NCBI RefSeq assembly: GCF_050176255.1
Contig: NZ_JBFXIE010000002.1
Reading direction: 5' to 3' (one strand)
DNA from: JBFXIE01 sp050176255
GTDB lineage: Bacteria; Pseudomonadota; Gammaproteobacteria; Burkholderiales; Burkholderiaceae_C
Length of the DNA stretch: 64,000 nucleotides
Below, one piece after another: positions 39,640 to 49,847 of the stretch. A model generated the notes under the pieces. It made no database searches. It saw nothing but the letters and a program-made list of their open reading frames with translations, and was not told the DNA's origin. The number at the start of each line of letters is the position of its first letter. Positions within the stretch are counted from its first letter, which is position 1. The position numbers and the translations under genes were made by a program.

Positions 39640-39692
39640 AAAAGTGGCCCTGGCCCTTGCGCAATGAGCGCTGGCAGCTATCAAAATGGTAG
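39640..39692 (+). repeat. Dispersed AGCGCTT/AGCTATC repeat, copy 7
   Basis: GTGGCCCTGGCCCTTGCG, then GAGCGCTGGCAGCTATCA, then AAATGGTAG. It fills the 170-bp space between rsfS and the hemF stop codon. Confidence 0.75.
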
Positions 39693-39710
39693 TTGCTGGC
39701 GCCCACGCCC

Positions 39711-40670
39711 TTACAGCCAGTCGCGGCGCTGCAGAAAGCGCGTGGTCAGCTCGGCCTCGGGCGAGCCCGGCGCATGCTCGCGCTGGTAGGCCCAGGCCGC
39801 CAGCGGCGGCATGGACAGCAAGATGGACTCTGCGCGCCCGCCCGACTGCAGGCCAAAATGCGTGCCTCGGTCCCACACCAGGTTGAACTCGACATAGCGC
39901 CCGCGCCGGTACAGCTGAAACTCGCGCTCGCGCTCACCGTAGGGCGTGTCCTGGCGGCGCTGCACGATGGGCAGGTAGGCGCCCAAAAATGCATCACCAA
40001 CCGACTGCGTCAGGCCCAAGCTGCGCTCAAAGCCCAGCTCGGCGAAGTCATCAAAAAAGATGCCGCCCACGCCGCGCTGCTCGTTGCGGTGCTTGAGGTA
40101 GAAGTATTCGTCGCACCAGGTCTTGAAGCGCGGGTACAGCCCCTCGCCAAACGGTGCCAGCGCGTCGCGGCAGGCGCGGTGAAAGTGCACCGCGTCCTCG
40201 TCAAAGCCGTAGTAGGGCGTCAGATCCATGCCGCCGCCAAACCAGCACACGGGTGCCTGACCGGGCTGGCCCGCAGCGATCATGCGCACGTTCATGTGCA
40301 CCGTGGGCACATACGGGTTGCGCGGGTGGAACACCAGCGACACGCCCATGGCCTCGAAGGGCGCGCCCGCCAGTTCAGGCCGGTGCTGCGTGGCCGAGGG
40401 CGGCAGGCGCGGGCCGCTGACGTGCGAGAAGCCGCAGCCGGCGCGCTCGAACACGCGCCCGCCTTCCAGGATGCGCGTGATGCCGTCGCCCTGCAGCGGC
40501 GATGCGCTTTCGCGCCGCCAGGCATCCGAGCGAAAGCGCGCACCGCCCTGGCTTTGCGGGCCTTCGATGGCCTCCAGCGCGTCGGTGATGCGACCCTGCA
40601 AACCCTGCAGATAGCCGCGCACGCGGGCCACGGTGTCGGCGGTGTTGAAGCCGTGCTGCTGCTCGGGCAT
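39711..40670 (-). CDS. hemF: Oxygen-dependent coproporphyrinogen III oxidase
   Basis: Converts coproporphyrinogen III to protoporphyrinogen IX with oxygen in heme synthesis. The 319-residue protein contains [56 protein letters not shown] and the C-terminal [31 protein letters not shown] segments. Start is ATG, overlapping the purD stop by 1 nt (TGATG). Confidence 0.97.
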   Translation of the reverse strand: MPEQQHGFNTADTVARVRGYLQGLQGRITDALEAIEGPQSQGGARFRSDAWRRESASPLQGDGITRILEGGRVFERAGCGFSHVSGPRLPPSATQHRPELAGAPFEAMGVSLVFHPRNPYVPTVHMNVRMIAAGQPGQAPVCWFGGGMDLTPYYGFDEDAVHFHRACRDALAPFGEGLYPRFKTWCDEYFYLKHRNEQRGVGGIFFDDFAELGFERSLGLTQSVGDAFLGAYLPIVQRRQDTPYGEREREFQLYRRGRYVEFNLVWDRGTHFGLQSGGRAESILLSMPPLAAWAYQREHAPGSPEAELTTRFLQRRDWL

Positions 40671-41953
40671 CAGTTGCCCTTGATGGCGCGGTGGCCAATG
40701 TCGCGGCGGTATTGCGCGCCGTCAAAGTGAATGCCGCGCGCCACGTCGTAGGCGCGCTGCTGGGCCTGCCGGGCGCTGTCTGCCAGCGCCGTCACGCACA
40801 ACACCCGTCCGCCGCTGGTGCGCACCACGCCGTCCACCAATTGCGTACCGGCGTGAAACACCATGGCGTCGTCGGAGTCGGCGGGCAAGCCGTGGATCGC
40901 GTCGCCCTTGCGCGGGCTGTCGGGATAGCCTTGCGCGGCCATCACCACGCCCAGCGCAGTGCGGCGGTCCCAGTGCAATTCGACCTGGTCGAGCTTGCCG
41001 TCCACCGCCGCGCCCAGCACGTCCACCAGATCGCTCTTGAGGCGCATCATGATCGGCTGGGTTTCGGGGTCGCCCATGCGGCAGTTGAACTCCAGCGTCT
41101 TGGGGTGACCGGCGGCGTCGATCATCAGGCCGGCATACAGAAAGCCCGTGTAGGGAATGCCGTCTTTTTCCATGCCGCGGATGGTGGGCAGGATCACCTC
41201 GCGCATGGCGCGCGCATGCACGTCGGCGGTGACCACCGGTGCGGGCGAGTACGCCCCCATGCCGCCGGTGTTGGGGCCTTCGTCGCCATCCTTCAAGCGC
41301 TTGTGGTCCTGACTGGTGGCCAGCGCCAGCACGTTCTTGCCGTCGCACAGCACGATGAAGCTGGCCTCCTCGCCTTCGAGGAACTGCTCGATCACCACGC
41401 GCGCGCCACCTTCGTTGTGCGACACGCCGTACTTGTTGTCCACCAGCATGAAGTCCACGGCATCGTGGGCCTCCTGCAACGTGGTGGCCACTACCACGCC
41501 CTTGCCCGCGGCCAGGCCGTCGGCCTTGATGACGATGGGCGCGCCCAGGCGATCTACATAGGCATGGGCGGCCTGGGCGTCGGTGAAGGCTTCGTACTCG
41601 GCCGTGGGAATGCCGTGGCGCTTCATGAAGGCCTTGGAGAAAGCCTTGGAGCTCTCCAGCTGCGCCGCAGCCTTGGTGGGGCCAAAAATGCGCAAGCCGT
41701 GCGCGCGAAACTCGTCCACCACGCCCGCGGCCAGCGGCGCCTCGGGGCCCACCACCGTCAGCGCGATCTTTTGCGCCTGCGCCCATTCGCGCAACTGCAC
41801 CACATCGCTGAGCGGCACGTTCTCAAACTTGGGCGACAGCGCGGTGCCACCATTGCCCGGCGCGACGTACACCTTGGTGGTCTTGGGAGACTGGCTGAGC
41901 TTCCAGGCCAGAGCGTGTTCCCGGCCGCCGCCGCCAATGACTAGTATTTTCAT
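40670..41953 (-). CDS. purD: Phosphoribosylamine-glycine ligase
   Basis: ATP-grasp enzyme of purine synthesis joining glycine to phosphoribosylamine. 427 residues: [21 protein letters not shown] at the N-terminus, the ATP-grasp core around [18 protein letters not shown], and the glycine-binding [15 protein letters not shown] and [12 protein letters not shown]. Directly upstream of hemF, with a 1-nt overlap, and 18 bp downstream of yebC. Confidence 0.97.
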   Translation of the reverse strand: MKILVIGGGGREHALAWKLSQSPKTTKVYVAPGNGGTALSPKFENVPLSDVVQLREWAQAQKIALTVVGPEAPLAAGVVDEFRAHGLRIFGPTKAAAQLESSKAFSKAFMKRHGIPTAEYEAFTDAQAAHAYVDRLGAPIVIKADGLAAGKGVVVATTLQEAHDAVDFMLVDNKYGVSHNEGGARVVIEQFLEGEEASFIVLCDGKNVLALATSQDHKRLKDGDEGPNTGGMGAYSPAPVVTADVHARAMREVILPTIRGMEKDGIPYTGFLYAGLMIDAAGHPKTLEFNCRMGDPETQPIMMRLKSDLVDVLGAAVDGKLDQVELHWDRRTALGVVMAAQGYPDSPRKGDAIHGLPADSDDAMVFHAGTQLVDGVVRTSGGRVLCVTALADSARQAQQRAYDVARGIHFDGAQYRRDIGHRAIKGN

Positions 41954-41971
41954 AACGTGTGGTTCAAGTTC

Positions 41972-42691
41972 CTAGAGCTCAGCGTTGTGATAGACCTCTT
42001 GCACATCGTCGAGGTCTTCGATCATGTCCAGGAGCTTTTGCATGCGCGCGGCATCATCGCCTTGCAGTGCGATGGTGTTCTCGGCGCGCATGGTGACCTC
42101 GGCCACTTCGGGCGTCAGGCCCGCGGCCTCCAGAGCGTCGCGCACGGCTTCAAAGTCGCCGGGCGCGGTCAGCACCTCGATGGCGCCGTCATCGTCGGTG
42201 ATCACGTCATCGGCGCCGGCCTCCAGGGCCACGTCCATGACCTTGTCCTCGTTGGTGCCGGGGGCGAAGATGATCTGGCCTACGTTCTTGAACTGGAAAG
42301 CCACCGAGCCTTCCGTGCCCATGTTGCCGCCGTATTTGCTGAAGGCGTGGCGCACCTCGGCCACGGTGCGCACGCGGTTGTCGGTCATGGTGTCAACGAT
42401 GATCGCGGCACCGCCGATGCCATAGCCCTCGTAGCGGATTTCCTCGTAGTTCACGCCTTCCAGCGTGCCCGAGGCCTTGTCGATGTTGTATTTGATGCGG
42501 TCGGCCGGCATGTTGGCGGCCTTGGCCTTGTCGATGGCCAGGCGCAAACGCGGGTTGGCCGACGGATCCCCGCCACCGGTGCGCGCAGCGACGGTAATTT
42601 CTCGAATGATGCGGGTCCAGATCTTTCCGCGCTTTTCATCCTGGCGGCCCTTGCGGTGCTGGATGTTGGCCCATTTACTGTGTCCTGCCAC
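41972..42691 (-). CDS. yebC: YebC/PmpR-family protein
   Basis: A 239-residue member of the YebC/TACO1 family, first described as DNA-binding regulators and more recently tied to translation of proline-rich stretches. The N-terminal [20 protein letters not shown] and the acidic central domain are canonical. First of a series yebC-purD-hemF. A shorter-related paralogue lies 1.7 kb away on the same strand. Confidence 0.94.
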   Translation of the reverse strand: MAGHSKWANIQHRKGRQDEKRGKIWTRIIREITVAARTGGGDPSANPRLRLAIDKAKAANMPADRIKYNIDKASGTLEGVNYEEIRYEGYGIGGAAIIVDTMTDNRVRTVAEVRHAFSKYGGNMGTEGSVAFQFKNVGQIIFAPGTNEDKVMDVALEAGADDVITDDDGAIEVLTAPGDFEAVRDALEAAGLTPEVAEVTMRAENTIALQGDDAARMQKLLDMIEDLDDVQEVYHNAEL

Positions 42692-42761
42692 TGCAGAGTC
42701 CTTTGATTGATTTAATCTTGCGGCCGGGATTTTACTTTTGACTCACCCCCACACCACCGCC

Positions 42762-44264
42762 ATGTCCGAACCCCTCCTGATTGCACAGCACGATTCCACG
42801 CAATGCCACCTGCTGCCGGGCCTGGCCAACCGGCATGGCCTGATCACCGGCGCCACCGGCACCGGCAAGACCGTGACGCTGCAAACGCTGGCCGAGCAGT
42901 TCTCGCGCATCGGCGTGCCGGTGTTTTTGTCCGACGTGAAGGGCGACCTGACCGGCATCAGCCAAAAGGGCAGTATCGGCGACAAACTCGCCAAAACGCT
43001 GGCCGACCGCGGCTTGGCCGCGCCCGAGTCCACGGCCTGCCCCGCCACGCTGTGGGATGTGTTCGGCCAGCAGGGCCACCCGGTGCGCGCCACCATATCG
43101 GACATGGGCCCGCTGCTGCTGGGGCGCATGCTGAACCTGAACGACACGCAGATGGGCGTGCTCAACCTGGTGTTCAAGATCGCGGACGACAACGGCCTGC
43201 TGCTGCTGGACCTGAAAGACCTGCGCGCCATGCTCCAGTACGTGGGCGACAACGCCAAAGACTTCACAACCGAGTACGGCAACATCTCCACGGCCAGCGT
43301 GGGCGCCATCCAGCGCGGGCTGCTGCAGATTGAAACACAGGGCGGCGACCAGTTCTTTGGCGAGCCCATGCTCAACATCCAGGACTTCATGCAGACCGTG
43401 GACGGGCGCGGCGTGGTCAACATCCTGGCGGCCGACAAGCTGATGAACTCGCCGCGCCTGTACGCCACCTTTTTGCTGTGGATGCTGTCGGAACTCTTCG
43501 AACAACTGCCCGAGATCGGCGACCCCGAAAAGCCCAAGCTGGTGTTCTTTTTTGACGAGGCCCACCTGCTGTTCAACGAAGCGCCCAAGGTGCTGATTGA
43601 GCGCATCGAACTCGTGGTGCGTCTGGTGCGCTCCAAGGGCGTGGGCGTGTATTTCGTCACGCAGAACCCGCTGGACATCCCCGACAGCGTGCTGGCCCAG
43701 CTGGGCAACCGCGTGCAGCATGCGCTGCGCTCCTTCACCCCGCGCGACCAGAAGGCCGTGAAGGCCACGGCCACCACCATGCGCCCCAAGGCGGGCCTGG
43801 ACATCGAGGCTGCCATCACCGAACTGGCCGTGGGCGAGGCGCTGGTGAGTTTTCTGGACGCCAAGGGCCGCCCCTGCGAGACAGAGCGCGTATACGTGCT
43901 GCCGCCCGGCAGCCAGATCGGCCCCATCACCGACACGCAGCGCCGCGCGCTGATCGCCGGCTCGCTGGTGGCCGGCAGCTACGAGCAAGCCGTGGATCGT
44001 GAATCCGCCTATGAAAAACTGCGCAGCCGCGCCGAGCAGGCTGCCAGCAGCGCGCCCGGCGCACAAGGACAGGCGCAGGGCAACGGCGGCTTGATGGGCG
44101 GCCTGAACGACATCCTGTTCGGCAGCACCGGCCCGCGCGGCGGACAGCGCGACGGCCTGGTGCAGACCATGGCCAAGTCGGCGGTGCGCACCGTGGGCAC
44201 CAATCTGGGCAAGGAGATTTTGCGCGGCGTGCTGGGCGGCATTTTTGGCGGCAGGAAGCGCTAA
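42762..44264 (+). CDS. HerA/YjgR-type ATPase (DUF853)
   Basis: A 500-residue P-loop ATPase of the HerA-FtsK superfamily, DUF853 (E. coli YjgR). Walker [13 protein letters not shown], Walker [21 protein letters not shown] sensor segment and an arginine-rich [11 protein letters not shown] follow the family order. The C-terminus is Gly-rich and ends near [12 protein letters not shown] ([11 protein letters not shown]) was chosen over a TTG eight codons upstream. Divergent from yebC over 70 bp. Function in this family is not established. Confidence 0.9.
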   Translation: MSEPLLIAQHDSTQCHLLPGLANRHGLITGATGTGKTVTLQTLAEQFSRIGVPVFLSDVKGDLTGISQKGSIGDKLAKTLADRGLAAPESTACPATLWDVFGQQGHPVRATISDMGPLLLGRMLNLNDTQMGVLNLVFKIADDNGLLLLDLKDLRAMLQYVGDNAKDFTTEYGNISTASVGAIQRGLLQIETQGGDQFFGEPMLNIQDFMQTVDGRGVVNILAADKLMNSPRLYATFLLWMLSELFEQLPEIGDPEKPKLVFFFDEAHLLFNEAPKVLIERIELVVRLVRSKGVGVYFVTQNPLDIPDSVLAQLGNRVQHALRSFTPRDQKAVKATATTMRPKAGLDIEAAITELAVGEALVSFLDAKGRPCETERVYVLPPGSQIGPITDTQRRALIAGSLVAGSYEQAVDRESAYEKLRSRAEQAASSAPGAQGQAQGNGGLMGGLNDILFGSTGPRGGQRDGLVQTMAKSAVRTVGTNLGKEILRGVLGGIFGGRKR

Positions 44265-44357
44265 GTCAGCCTCTGGCGTCACCCGGGGGCGGGCGCCCAT
44301 GGCCCCGGGCGACGACAGACTGCAGTGCGGCCGCGGCAGGGCTGGTGCGCAGTTGCG

Positions 44358-45062
44358 TCAATCCACCAGCCCGACAAACACGTTCTGCACGTCGTCGTTG
44401 TTTTCGATGCCTGCCAGGAAAGCCTGCACTTCTTCCTGCGCCTCGGGCGACAGGCTGGCCATGCTGACCGGGTTTTTGGCCTTGTAGCCCAGCTTGACCG
44501 ACAGCACCTTGAAGCCGAAATCGGGCAGCGCCTTGGCGACAGCGTCCAGATCGGCGGGGTCGGTCAGAAACAGGGTCTGGCCCTCTTCTTCGCCCGGCTC
44601 GAAGTCCTGGGCGCCGGCCTCGATGGCGGCCAGTTCGGCGTCGGCGCCGGGCTTGTCTGGCTCCGCGTCGATCATGCCCACATGGTCAAAATCCCAGGCC
44701 ACGGCGCTCATCTGGCCCTTGCGAAAGCACACGCGCATCTCGGGCGCGGTGCGGTTCACGTTGTCGGTCAGGCACTCCACCATCACCGGCACCTGGTGCG
44801 GGGCAAAGCCCTCGTAGATCACGCGCTCGTAGTTCACGGCATCGCTGCCCACGCCCGAGCCCTTCTTGATGGCGCGCTCCAGCGTGTCTTTGGGCATGGA
44901 CGCCTTGCGCGCCGCCTCGACCGCCAGACGCAGGCGCGAATTGCCCGCCGGGTCCGCGCCGGCACGCGCGGCGACGATGATTTCTTTGACCAGCTTTCCA
45001 AAAAGCTTGCCTTTGGCATCGGCGACCAGCGCCTTGCCCTTTGCCTTCCATTGCGCGCCCAT
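44358..45062 (-). CDS. Second YebC/PmpR-family paralogue (YeeN-like)
   Basis: A 234-residue YebC-family protein whose N-terminus starts [18 protein letters not shown], as in the YeeN-type branch, where the canonical start would read [32 protein letters not shown] and [13 protein letters not shown] are family segments. A Glu/Asp-rich stretch lies near residue 165. It converges with the YjgR-like gene, which is flanked by the two paralogues. Role may parallel YebC in translation of difficult sequences. Confidence 0.9.
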   Translation of the reverse strand: MGAQWKAKGKALVADAKGKLFGKLVKEIIVAARAGADPAGNSRLRLAVEAARKASMPKDTLERAIKKGSGVGSDAVNYERVIYEGFAPHQVPVMVECLTDNVNRTAPEMRVCFRKGQMSAVAWDFDHVGMIDAEPDKPGADAELAAIEAGAQDFEPGEEEGQTLFLTDPADLDAVAKALPDFGFKVLSVKLGYKAKNPVSMASLSPEAQEEVQAFLAGIENNDDVQNVFVGLVD

Positions 45063-45603
45063 GGCTGCGTTCCTTTGCTTGGTGCCAACAAAAAATGCGG
45101 CAGACGCCGCGGCGGCGAAGTGTATATCTGCCGGCGCAAGCGCACGGCATCAGAGGCCCCACGCTGCAAACCGGCAGCGCTACCCTCGGCGCCGGCTCAC
45201 CATGCAGCAAAAATGATAGCTGCCAGCGCTTTATCCAAAAGGGCTGCAGCCCCATTTCTGCCCCATTTGCAGCCATTACTCCGGACAGATCGGAGCGTGA
45301 TGACCGCATACCGTCAAGCGCCGCCTGCGCCCATCCATTCACCAGCGTCTGCCCATCGCCACGCACTTTTGCCAAGCGCACGAAGATCGCCGCAGAGCCT
45401 ACGGGTGCGCCGGGCCTGGCGGATGCGCGCCACGGCGGTAACGTAAACCCGCCCCGCTACGCGCAATGGATGACCGCAGCGCAGACGGCCTGACGCGGTC
45501 GGGCGCCATCGCATCACGGAACCAACACGCCCCCTGGGTGGGCCGGGTGCAAAATGCCGCCCCTTTTCCCATTTTTCTTTCCACCCACACGAGACACCCG
45601 CCC
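45063..45603. other. Non-coding region upstream of upp
   Basis: About 540 bp in which I find no gene I would defend. One dispersed repeat (copy 8, 45209-45249) lies in it. Short ORFs on both strands have no recognisable features. Confidence 0.55.
45209..45249 (-). repeat. Dispersed AGCGCTT/AGCTATC repeat, copy 8
   Basis: AAAAATGATAGCTGCCAGCG, then CTTTATCCAAAAGGGCTGC: minus orientation, between genes. Confidence 0.8.
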
Positions 45604-46233
<630 letters not shown>

Positions 46234-46266
46234 GGGCTGCGCGCGCACCGCGCCTGCGCCTGCAGT

Positions 46267-48099
46267 GTGTGGGCGTCAGGCAGACAACGACCACCTATTC
46301 TTTCTGACAGCGACTTGACCCTCAACTCCTCCCCCCTGATCTCCGCCGGCACGCTGCTGGGCGGCATCGGTCTGTTCCTGCTGGGCATGACCATGCTGAC
46401 CGACGGCCTCAAGCTGGCCGCAGGGCGCGCGCTGGAGCGCATCCTGGCCGCATGGACGCGCACGCCGCTGCACGGACTGGTGACCGGCGTGACGCTGACG
46501 GCGCTGGTGCAGTCATCCACCGCCATGACGGTGGCGGCCATCGGCTTTGTCAACGCCGGGCTGCTCAGCTTCAGCTCGGCGCTATGGGTGGTGTTCGGCT
46601 CCAACCTGGGCTCGTCCGTCACCGGCTGGCTGGTGGCCTGGCTGGGCTTTGCGGTCAAGGCCGATGCGTTTGCGCTGCCCTTTGTCGGCATCGGCATGGC
46701 GCTCACGATCAGCGGCGCCGGCACGCGCCGCGGCGCGCTAGGGCAGGCAGTGGCGGGTTTTGGCGTGCTGTTTCTGGGCATCGAGCTGCTGCGCGAGGGC
46801 TTCACCGGGCTGGGGCCGCAGGCGCTGCCACCGCTGTCCAGCGACCTGCCTGGTCTGGCGCTGGCGGTGCTCATCGGCCTGGGCATGACGGTGGTGCTGC
46901 AGGCCTCATCGGCCACGCTGGCCGTGGTGCTCACCGCCGTGGCGGGCGGCTCGCTGGCGGTGGAAGTGGGCGCCGGCGTGGTGATCGGCGCCAACGTGGG
47001 CACCACGCTCACCGGCATACTGGCGGCCATCCGCGCCACATCCAATGCGCGGCGGCTGGCGGCGGCGCATGTGCTGTTCAACGTGGTCACGGCGGTGGCG
47101 GCACTGGCGCTGCTGTCGCCGCTGCTGGCCCTGATTCACCAGCTTGGCGTTTGGATTGCCGGCAAGGGCGATGCGGTGACGCAGCTGGTGATCTTTCATA
47201 CTGCCTTCAATGTGCTGGGCGTGCTGCTGATGTGGCCGCTGGCTGGTCCGCTGGAGCGTTTTTTGCTGGGGCGCTTTCGGTCAGCCGACGAGGACGAGGC
47301 CCGCGCCCGCTTTCTGGACCACAACGTGGCCGCCGTGCCCGCGCTGGCCCTGCAGGCCCTGCGCCGCGAGATGATGCGCGTGGGCCACCTGGCCATGCAG
47401 CTGGCGGCCGACGCCACGCGGCTGGCCCCTTTCAACCTGCCCCGCCCGCAAGCGCCGGCGCATGCAGGCGAGCAGCTGAACCGCCAGCTGCACACACTGG
47501 AGCAACTGCAGCAGCAAGTGGGCAGCTTTGTGAGCGACGTGAGCCGCCAGCCCTTGCCGCACGATGTGGCCGACCAGATGCCCGAGCTGCTGCGCATTGC
47601 CGGCTACTACGACACGCTGGCGCGCGTCATGCACCAGGTGGGTGTGCAAGGCCTGCAGCGGCTGCAAAGCCTGCAGTCGCTGGTCCAAACCGGGCCTGAA
47701 GCCGGTGCAGCCCCAACTGCGCCGCCGTGGCTGCACGCGCTGGCCCAAGCCTACACAGCCGCGCTGCAAGTATTTGAGGTGGCCGACCCGCAAACCTGCT
47801 GCGCCACGCCTCACACCCCGCAGTCCGCCGTGGACGACGCCCGCGCCCGCTTCGATGCCGCCTACGAATCCGGCAAAGGCGCGCTGCTGCGCGCCGGCGC
47901 CCAAGGTCTGCTGCATGTGTCCACGGTGCAGGAATGGGCAGGCCAGCTGGGCGACCTGCGCCGCGCCGTGGAGCAGGCCCACAAGGCCGCCACCCGCCTG
48001 GCCACGCTGGCGCCGCTGCCACCGCTGGGCTCGGGTATTGCACCGGCTGGAGAGGCCAGAGCCCCGCATGGCGGCGGCGCAGACGACGCGTCCGCCTGA
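46267..48099 (+). CDS. Na/Pi cotransporter family protein
   Basis: Inner-membrane protein of the NptA/YjbB type, 610 residues at the longest start. Eight or nine helices (about residues 25-340) include the duplicated QSSTAMTVAAIGFVNAG and QASSATLAVVLTAVAGG motifs with GSNLGSSVTG and GANVGTTLTG. A cytoplasmic PhoU-like helical C-terminus follows (about 360-600). The first start, GTG, is followed by a TTG at residue 17 (46315); the true start is unsure. Likely Na-driven phosphate transport, possibly export. Confidence 0.85.
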   Translation: MWASGRQRPPILSDSDLTLNSSPLISAGTLLGGIGLFLLGMTMLTDGLKLAAGRALERILAAWTRTPLHGLVTGVTLTALVQSSTAMTVAAIGFVNAGLLSFSSALWVVFGSNLGSSVTGWLVAWLGFAVKADAFALPFVGIGMALTISGAGTRRGALGQAVAGFGVLFLGIELLREGFTGLGPQALPPLSSDLPGLALAVLIGLGMTVVLQASSATLAVVLTAVAGGSLAVEVGAGVVIGANVGTTLTGILAAIRATSNARRLAAAHVLFNVVTAVAALALLSPLLALIHQLGVWIAGKGDAVTQLVIFHTAFNVLGVLLMWPLAGPLERFLLGRFRSADEDEARARFLDHNVAAVPALALQALRREMMRVGHLAMQLAADATRLAPFNLPRPQAPAHAGEQLNRQLHTLEQLQQQVGSFVSDVSRQPLPHDVADQMPELLRIAGYYDTLARVMHQVGVQGLQRLQSLQSLVQTGPEAGAAPTAPPWLHALAQAYTAALQVFEVADPQTCCATPHTPQSAVDDARARFDAAYESGKGALLRAGAQGLLHVSTVQEWAGQLGDLRRAVEQAHKAATRLATLAPLPPLGSGIAPAGEARAPHGGGADDASA

Positions 48100-48151
48100 T
48101 CCGACAAGCGCGGACACCCCGCACAAAGCAGCGCCCGAGCACCCCACCACG

Positions 48152-48268
48152 CCGTCATTTCCGCGAAAGAACGTCACCCCGGACCGCGATCCGGGGCGGG
48201 AATCCACCGGGGCTGCGAATCGACGACCGGGCCGACTCACCTGGGTCACCGCCTGCGCGGCGATGACA
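48152..48268. repeat. GCGGGAATGACG-type palindromic repeat, copy A (decayed)
   Basis: The ends GTCATTTCCGCG (left) and TGCGCGGCGATGACA (right) are inverted versions of each other; GCGGGAATCCACCGGGGCTG lies inside. It matches the copy at 53166-53249 in its ends. Together with the adjoining copy 9 it fills the 227-bp space between the Na/Pi gene and sbcB. Confidence 0.6.
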
Positions 48269-48272
48269 GGCG

Positions 48273-48327
48273 GTTTTGGCTCTAGCCCTTGTTTGTCAGG
48301 CGCCAGAAGCTACACTATTGATAGCAT
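48273..48327 (+). repeat. Dispersed AGCGCTT/AGCTATC repeat, copy 9 (sbcB 3' end)
   Basis: TTTTGGCTCTAGCCCTTG, then CAGGCGCCAGAAGCTACAC, then TATTGATAGCATC. It touches the sbcB stop codon. Confidence 0.75.
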
Positions 48328-49766
48328 CAATCCATGCCAGGCGCGATGCTTTCGGCGTAGTCGTAGATCGCGCCCAGAATGGCCTCGGTGCGCTCGTCGT
48401 CGGCCTGCGCGCCCAGCGTGTCCAGGCGCTCGAACAGCGCGTCAAACGTCAGGCCGCCGCCCTCGCCCTCCACCAGAACCGCCATGCGGTGCGCTTCCCA
48501 GCGTTCTTGCTCGTCGGGCGACAGCGTGTGTGCGAAGTTGCGCGCGCGATAGCGCCAGACCAGCTCGGCCAGGCGCGGGTCGTCAAAGCCGGCGGGCTCG
48601 TGCGCCAGCTCTTCGCCCGGCAGCGCGCGCAGGCGGTTCAGGCGGCGGCGGTCTTCGTTGCCCACAAAGCCGCCGTACAGGTCCTGATCCACGTCCAGCA
48701 GGCCCTCCGCGGGGCGCTGGAAGACCTGCGCCCAAACGGCCGTCAGGTCGGGCAGCGCGCGCGCGGCTGCGGCATGCTGCGCGGCCTGCGGCAGGTCGAT
48801 GCCCCAGCGCTGCGCCATGTCGGGCGTCAGGGTGTTGAGGTTGCCCACCACCATGGGCGACTTGTTCAGGTGCACGCCTTTGAGCGGCAGCCGGGTGACA
48901 CCCTCGGGCAGATCGGCGGCCCTGGTGAACAGGCGCGTGCGGATCTCATCGGCGGACAGCCGGGCCAGCTCGGACGGGTCATGCGCCAGGTCCCAGGCCA
49001 GCAGCTCGTTTTTATTGGTGGGATGGCTGGCCAGCGGCCACATCACGGCCAGGCAACCGCGTTCCGCCGGGAACATGCCCGAAACGTGCAGGAAGGGGCG
49101 CGCCTCCTGGGCCGTGGTGGGTAGGCGCAGCTCGGCCGCCACGCGGTCTTTTTTGTGCAGGCCCAGCGCAAAATCGAACAGCCGGGGGTTGTTCTGGCGG
49201 ATGAGGCGTGCCAGCGCGATGGTGGCGCGCACGTCCGACAGCGCGTCGTGCGCGGCCTCGTGCGCCAGGCCGTTGGCTTTGGACAGGTGCTCCAGGCGAA
49301 AGCTGGGCTTGCCGTCCACTACCGGCCACTCGATGCCGTCGGGGCGCAGCGCGTAGGTCAGGCGCACCACGTCCAGCAAGTCCCAGCGGCCGCACTGGTT
49401 TTGCCATTCGCGCGCGTAGGGGTCGATCAGGTTGCGCCAGAACATGAAGCGCGTGATCTCGTCGTCAAAGCGGATGGTGTTGTAGCCCACGCCGATCGTG
49501 CCGGGCAGCGCCAGCTCGGCCTCGATGCGGGCGGCAAAGTCGCGTTCGGGCAGGCCTTTTTCCAGGCACAGCTGGGGCGTGATGCCGGTGATCAGGCACG
49601 ACTCGGGGTCTGGCAGGTAGTCATTGGCCGGGCGGCAATAGATCATCAGCGGCTCGCCGATTTCGTTGAGTTCGGCATCGGTGCGGATGGCGGCAAACTG
49701 CGCGGGGCGATCGCGCCGGGTGTTGGCGCCAAAGGTTTCGTAGTCGTGCCAGAGAAAGGTATGCAT
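48327..49766 (-). CDS. sbcB: Exodeoxyribonuclease I
   Basis: 3'-5' exonuclease on single-stranded DNA, used in mismatch repair and recombination. 479 residues, the usual length. The DEDD catalytic site appears as WHDYETFG at the N-terminus, GYNTIRFDDEITR, and HDALSDVRATIALA; an SH3-like domain and a C-terminal helical domain follow. The stop codon abuts a dispersed repeat. Confidence 0.95.
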   Translation of the reverse strand: MHTFLWHDYETFGANTRRDRPAQFAAIRTDAELNEIGEPLMIYCRPANDYLPDPESCLITGITPQLCLEKGLPERDFAARIEAELALPGTIGVGYNTIRFDDEITRFMFWRNLIDPYAREWQNQCGRWDLLDVVRLTYALRPDGIEWPVVDGKPSFRLEHLSKANGLAHEAAHDALSDVRATIALARLIRQNNPRLFDFALGLHKKDRVAAELRLPTTAQEARPFLHVSGMFPAERGCLAVMWPLASHPTNKNELLAWDLAHDPSELARLSADEIRTRLFTRAADLPEGVTRLPLKGVHLNKSPMVVGNLNTLTPDMAQRWGIDLPQAAQHAAAARALPDLTAVWAQVFQRPAEGLLDVDQDLYGGFVGNEDRRRLNRLRALPGEELAHEPAGFDDPRLAELVWRYRARNFAHTLSPDEQERWEAHRMAVLVEGEGGGLTFDALFERLDTLGAQADDERTEAILGAIYDYAESIAPGMD

Positions 49767-49847
49767 GGGAAAGACGTTGCAGCCGGAAACAGTGCCAAGC
49801 GCAAGTATGCATGGCGGGCCGGCGCCAAAGCTTCACAATCCAGGCCC

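Noticed and set aside
45314..45517. A 67-codon minus-strand frame in the space before upp
   Set aside because: Arg-rich translation without domain, start signal or conservation evidence.
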